From: Rhizobiales bacterium Ga0077537
GTDB taxonomy: Bacteria > Pseudomonadota > Alphaproteobacteria > Rhizobiales > Hyphomicrobiaceae
DNA: 63,957 nt
Direction of reading: 5' to 3'
Assembly (NCBI GenBank): GCA_001464955.1
Contig: LNEM01000026.1
Location: 1-63,957 of the forward strand
The notes beneath the pieces were generated by a model. It made no database searches. It was not told where the DNA came from and worked only from the letters and a program-made list of their open reading frames with translations. How positions within the stretch are numbered: the stretch's first letter is position 1; each line of letters starts with the position of its first letter. Shown here piece after piece: positions 62,363-63,957 of this stretch. The position numbers and the translations under genes are program-made.

Positions 62363-63877
62363 TTACTTGTCGATGGAGACCGGGGACAGGCTCTGGAACC
62401 AGTTCCGGACCTGCACGAAGCCCTTCACTTTCGGGCTCATGGCGCGCGGCGCCACGTCGTGGACGACCCAGACGAAGAGCGCGTCGTCGACCATCTTGGT
62501 GTGCACCTTGGCGAGGGCCGCATCACGCTCCTTCGGATCGAAGGCGGCCTGGGCGGCTGCCAGGAGCTTGTCCATCGCGGGATCGGAGTAGAAGCCGAAG
62601 TTCACACCTTTCGGCGCGTGCAGATCCGAGCGCAGGAACCGCGTCATGGCGTTGAACGGGTCCTGAGTGGTGTAGGAAATGTTCACACCGTGCGCGCCCT
62701 TGACCTGGGGTGACTTGCCACCTGCACGCCAGAGGTCGAGCAGGGCCTGCCACTCGACGACCTCGAACTCGACGTCGATGAAGACGTCCTTCAGGTTCTG
62801 CTGGATGTACTCGTTCATCTGCAGCGGCAGCATCTGGCCGGAGCCCGAGGCCGAGATCAGCATCTTGACCTTGGCAGGCTTCGCCGCGCTGAAACCGGCT
62901 TCCGTCATCAGCTTCTTGGCCGCCGCAATGTCCGTCTTGATCTCGAAGGACGGCGTGCCGTACCAGGGATCACCCTTGGGCACATGACCGCTCGCCTCGA
63001 CGCCATAGCCGCCGAGCAATTCGACGATGCCCTTGCGATCGATGGCGAGATTGGCGGCCTTTCGCACGCGAATGTCGGTCCAGGGCGAACCTTCGACGAA
63101 GTTCAGATGCCAGGACCAGATGTGGGGGTAGATGTTCGAGACGATCTTGAAGCCCGACGACGTGATGCGCTTCATGGCATCCGGCGAGGGGGCTTCGATC
63201 CAGTCGACCTGACCGGCGAGCAGGGCTGCCGTACGGGCCGAGGGGTCCGGCATCGGCACCAGCGTCAGCTTGTCGAGCTTGGGAACGCGGGTCTTGTCCC
63301 AATGTTCCTTGTTCGGCGCCAGTTCGGCGAGTTCGCGGGACTTGAGGGTCGTCAGCTTCCAGGGGCCGGTGCCGGACGGATTGGCCGCGAACTTCGTCCA
63401 GTCCTTGCCCGTCGCTTCCCACTGTTTCGGCGACGCGAACATCACGTAGCAGATCTGGAACGGGAAGAAGCTGTCCGGCTCCTTGGTCTCGAACTCGACC
63501 GTGTAGTCGTCGATCTTCTTGACGGCCTTGTACGCAGGAAGACGGAAGTTCGTCAGCGACACCATGCGGGCCGAATACTGCGGCGACTTTTCGTCGAACA
63601 GGCGGTCCATATTGAAGACGACGGCGTCGGCATTGAATTCGCTGCCGTCATGGAACTTCACGCCCTTGCGGAGCTTGAACGTCCATTTCGTCGGGTCGGC
63701 CTTGTTGACCTCGTAGCTCTCGGCGAGTGCCGGAATGAGGCCGGACGGATCATTCGGTTTCGTCAGGTCGAAGTTCAGGAGTGAATCATAGAGCAGGAGC
63801 CCCATGAACCGGAAACCTTCGAAACCGTTGTCCGGCTGGCCCCAGGTCAACGGAATGTCATTGGGCTCCCCGCTATT
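62363..63877 (-). pseudogene. solute-binding protein of the Dpp-type transporter, 5'-truncated
   Basis: About 500 residues of an SBP_bac_5 family peptide-binding protein: GEPNDIPLTWGQPDNGFEGF at the start, then LIPALAESYEV, WTFKLRKGVKFHDGSEFNAD, and DPSARTAALLAGQVDWIEAP. It lacks a signal peptide. The frame runs upstream only to a TGA at 63878-63880, beyond which the sequence encodes something unrelated, so the 5' end was replaced by another element. Without export the product would not serve the transporter. It is the first gene of the dppBCFD operon. Confidence 0.8.
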
Positions 63878-63957
63878 TCACGTGGGTAGCCTGAGGTCGA
63901 GCTTGCCGGCGATCAAATAGGTAATCGCCTTCAGCGTGCGGGTTGACCGGTAGCCTC
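63878..63957 (-). CDS. C-terminal fragment of an unidentified ORF, possibly a transposase
   Basis: The minus strand from the window edge reads GYRSTRTLKAITYLIAGKLD and ends RLPT before TGA at 63878-63880, an uninterrupted 25-residue tail in the same frame as the truncated binding-protein gene. It resembles no transport protein and is probably the end of a mobile-element ORF, but no family can be named from so short a piece. An 8-base direct repeat GGTAGCCT lies at 63885-63892 and 63949-63956. Confidence 0.4.
   Translation of the reverse strand, partial: GYRSTRTLKAITYLIAGKLDLRLPT

Overview
The window is high-GC DNA with tightly packed genes, mostly opening on ATG or GTG with GGAG-type ribosome binding sites. 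Gene content and order point to an alphaproteobacterium of the Hyphomicrobiales (Rhizobiales). The best markers are a D,D-carboxypeptidase - phasin - clpS - clpA block, an LsrB/VtlR-type LysR regulator beside trxB, a glnB-glnA pair behind a sigma-54-like promoter, and HyuA/HyuB and Dpp transport genes typical of that group. The genus cannot be fixed from the sequence. Both ends look broken: the left edge is the 3' end of an IS3-family transposase, and the right edge is a foreign reading-frame fragment joined to a solute-binding-protein gene that has lost its signal peptide.

Layout, left half. 1-3.1 kb is an accessory cassette (IS3 remnant, DUF3489, DUF2924, a small ORF and a frameshifted serine recombinase) ending beside a tRNA-Gln(CUG). 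3.2-8.0 kb holds an HyuB/HyuA hydantoinase-oxoprolinase pair and a rhodanese. 8.1-10.1 kb has a VWA protein, a membrane-anchored J protein and the small DUF2256 and DUF3253 proteins. 10.4-18.8 kb carries an orphan TadG-like protein, a SPOR-tailed D,D-carboxypeptidase, a phasin with paired TGCN3GCA sites, clpS-clpA, a metallophosphoesterase and a HIT protein. 18.8-24.8 kb has two tandem amidohydrolases, a free-standing unit for a 42-residue secreted peptide, an Ala-rich repeat protein, a LOG-family protein and a flavin reductase. 25.0-27.7 kb is a cysK-alaX-sseA operon, followed by about 600 hairpin-rich noncoding bases and a second D,D-carboxypeptidase.

Layout, right half. 29.7-35.4 kb has pirin, cupin, 5'-nucleotidase, an SDR and two coupled alpha/beta hydrolases. 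35.5-38.1 kb looks acquired: a 26-codon ORF with a Shine-Dalgarno complementary to the 16S rRNA tail and its own terminator, a sulfotransferase gene split by an in-frame stop, and a methyltransferase. 38.2-47.9 kb is catabolic or accessory (NTF2-like, SUMF1-like, crotonase, epoxide-hydrolase-like, DadA-like, RTX, a P1 peptidase coupled to a small membrane protein, MaoC, CitE and an MFE-2-like SDR). 48-51 kb is nitrogen control (PuuD-like hydrolase, glnA, glnB). 51-58 kb is housekeeping (VOC protein, nnr, cytochrome b561, RibD-like reductase, leuC, lsrB-like regulator, trxB). 58.3-63.9 kb is a dipeptide/oligopeptide ABC operon whose binding-protein gene is cut at its 5' end.

The least explained elements are the two very small transcription units (21.2-21.6 kb and 35.6-35.8 kb), the structured intergenic region at 27.7-28.3 kb, the Ala-rich repeat protein at 21.6-23.1 kb and the small membrane protein coupled to the P1 peptidase. 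No CRISPR array, rRNA gene or prophage structural gene was seen.
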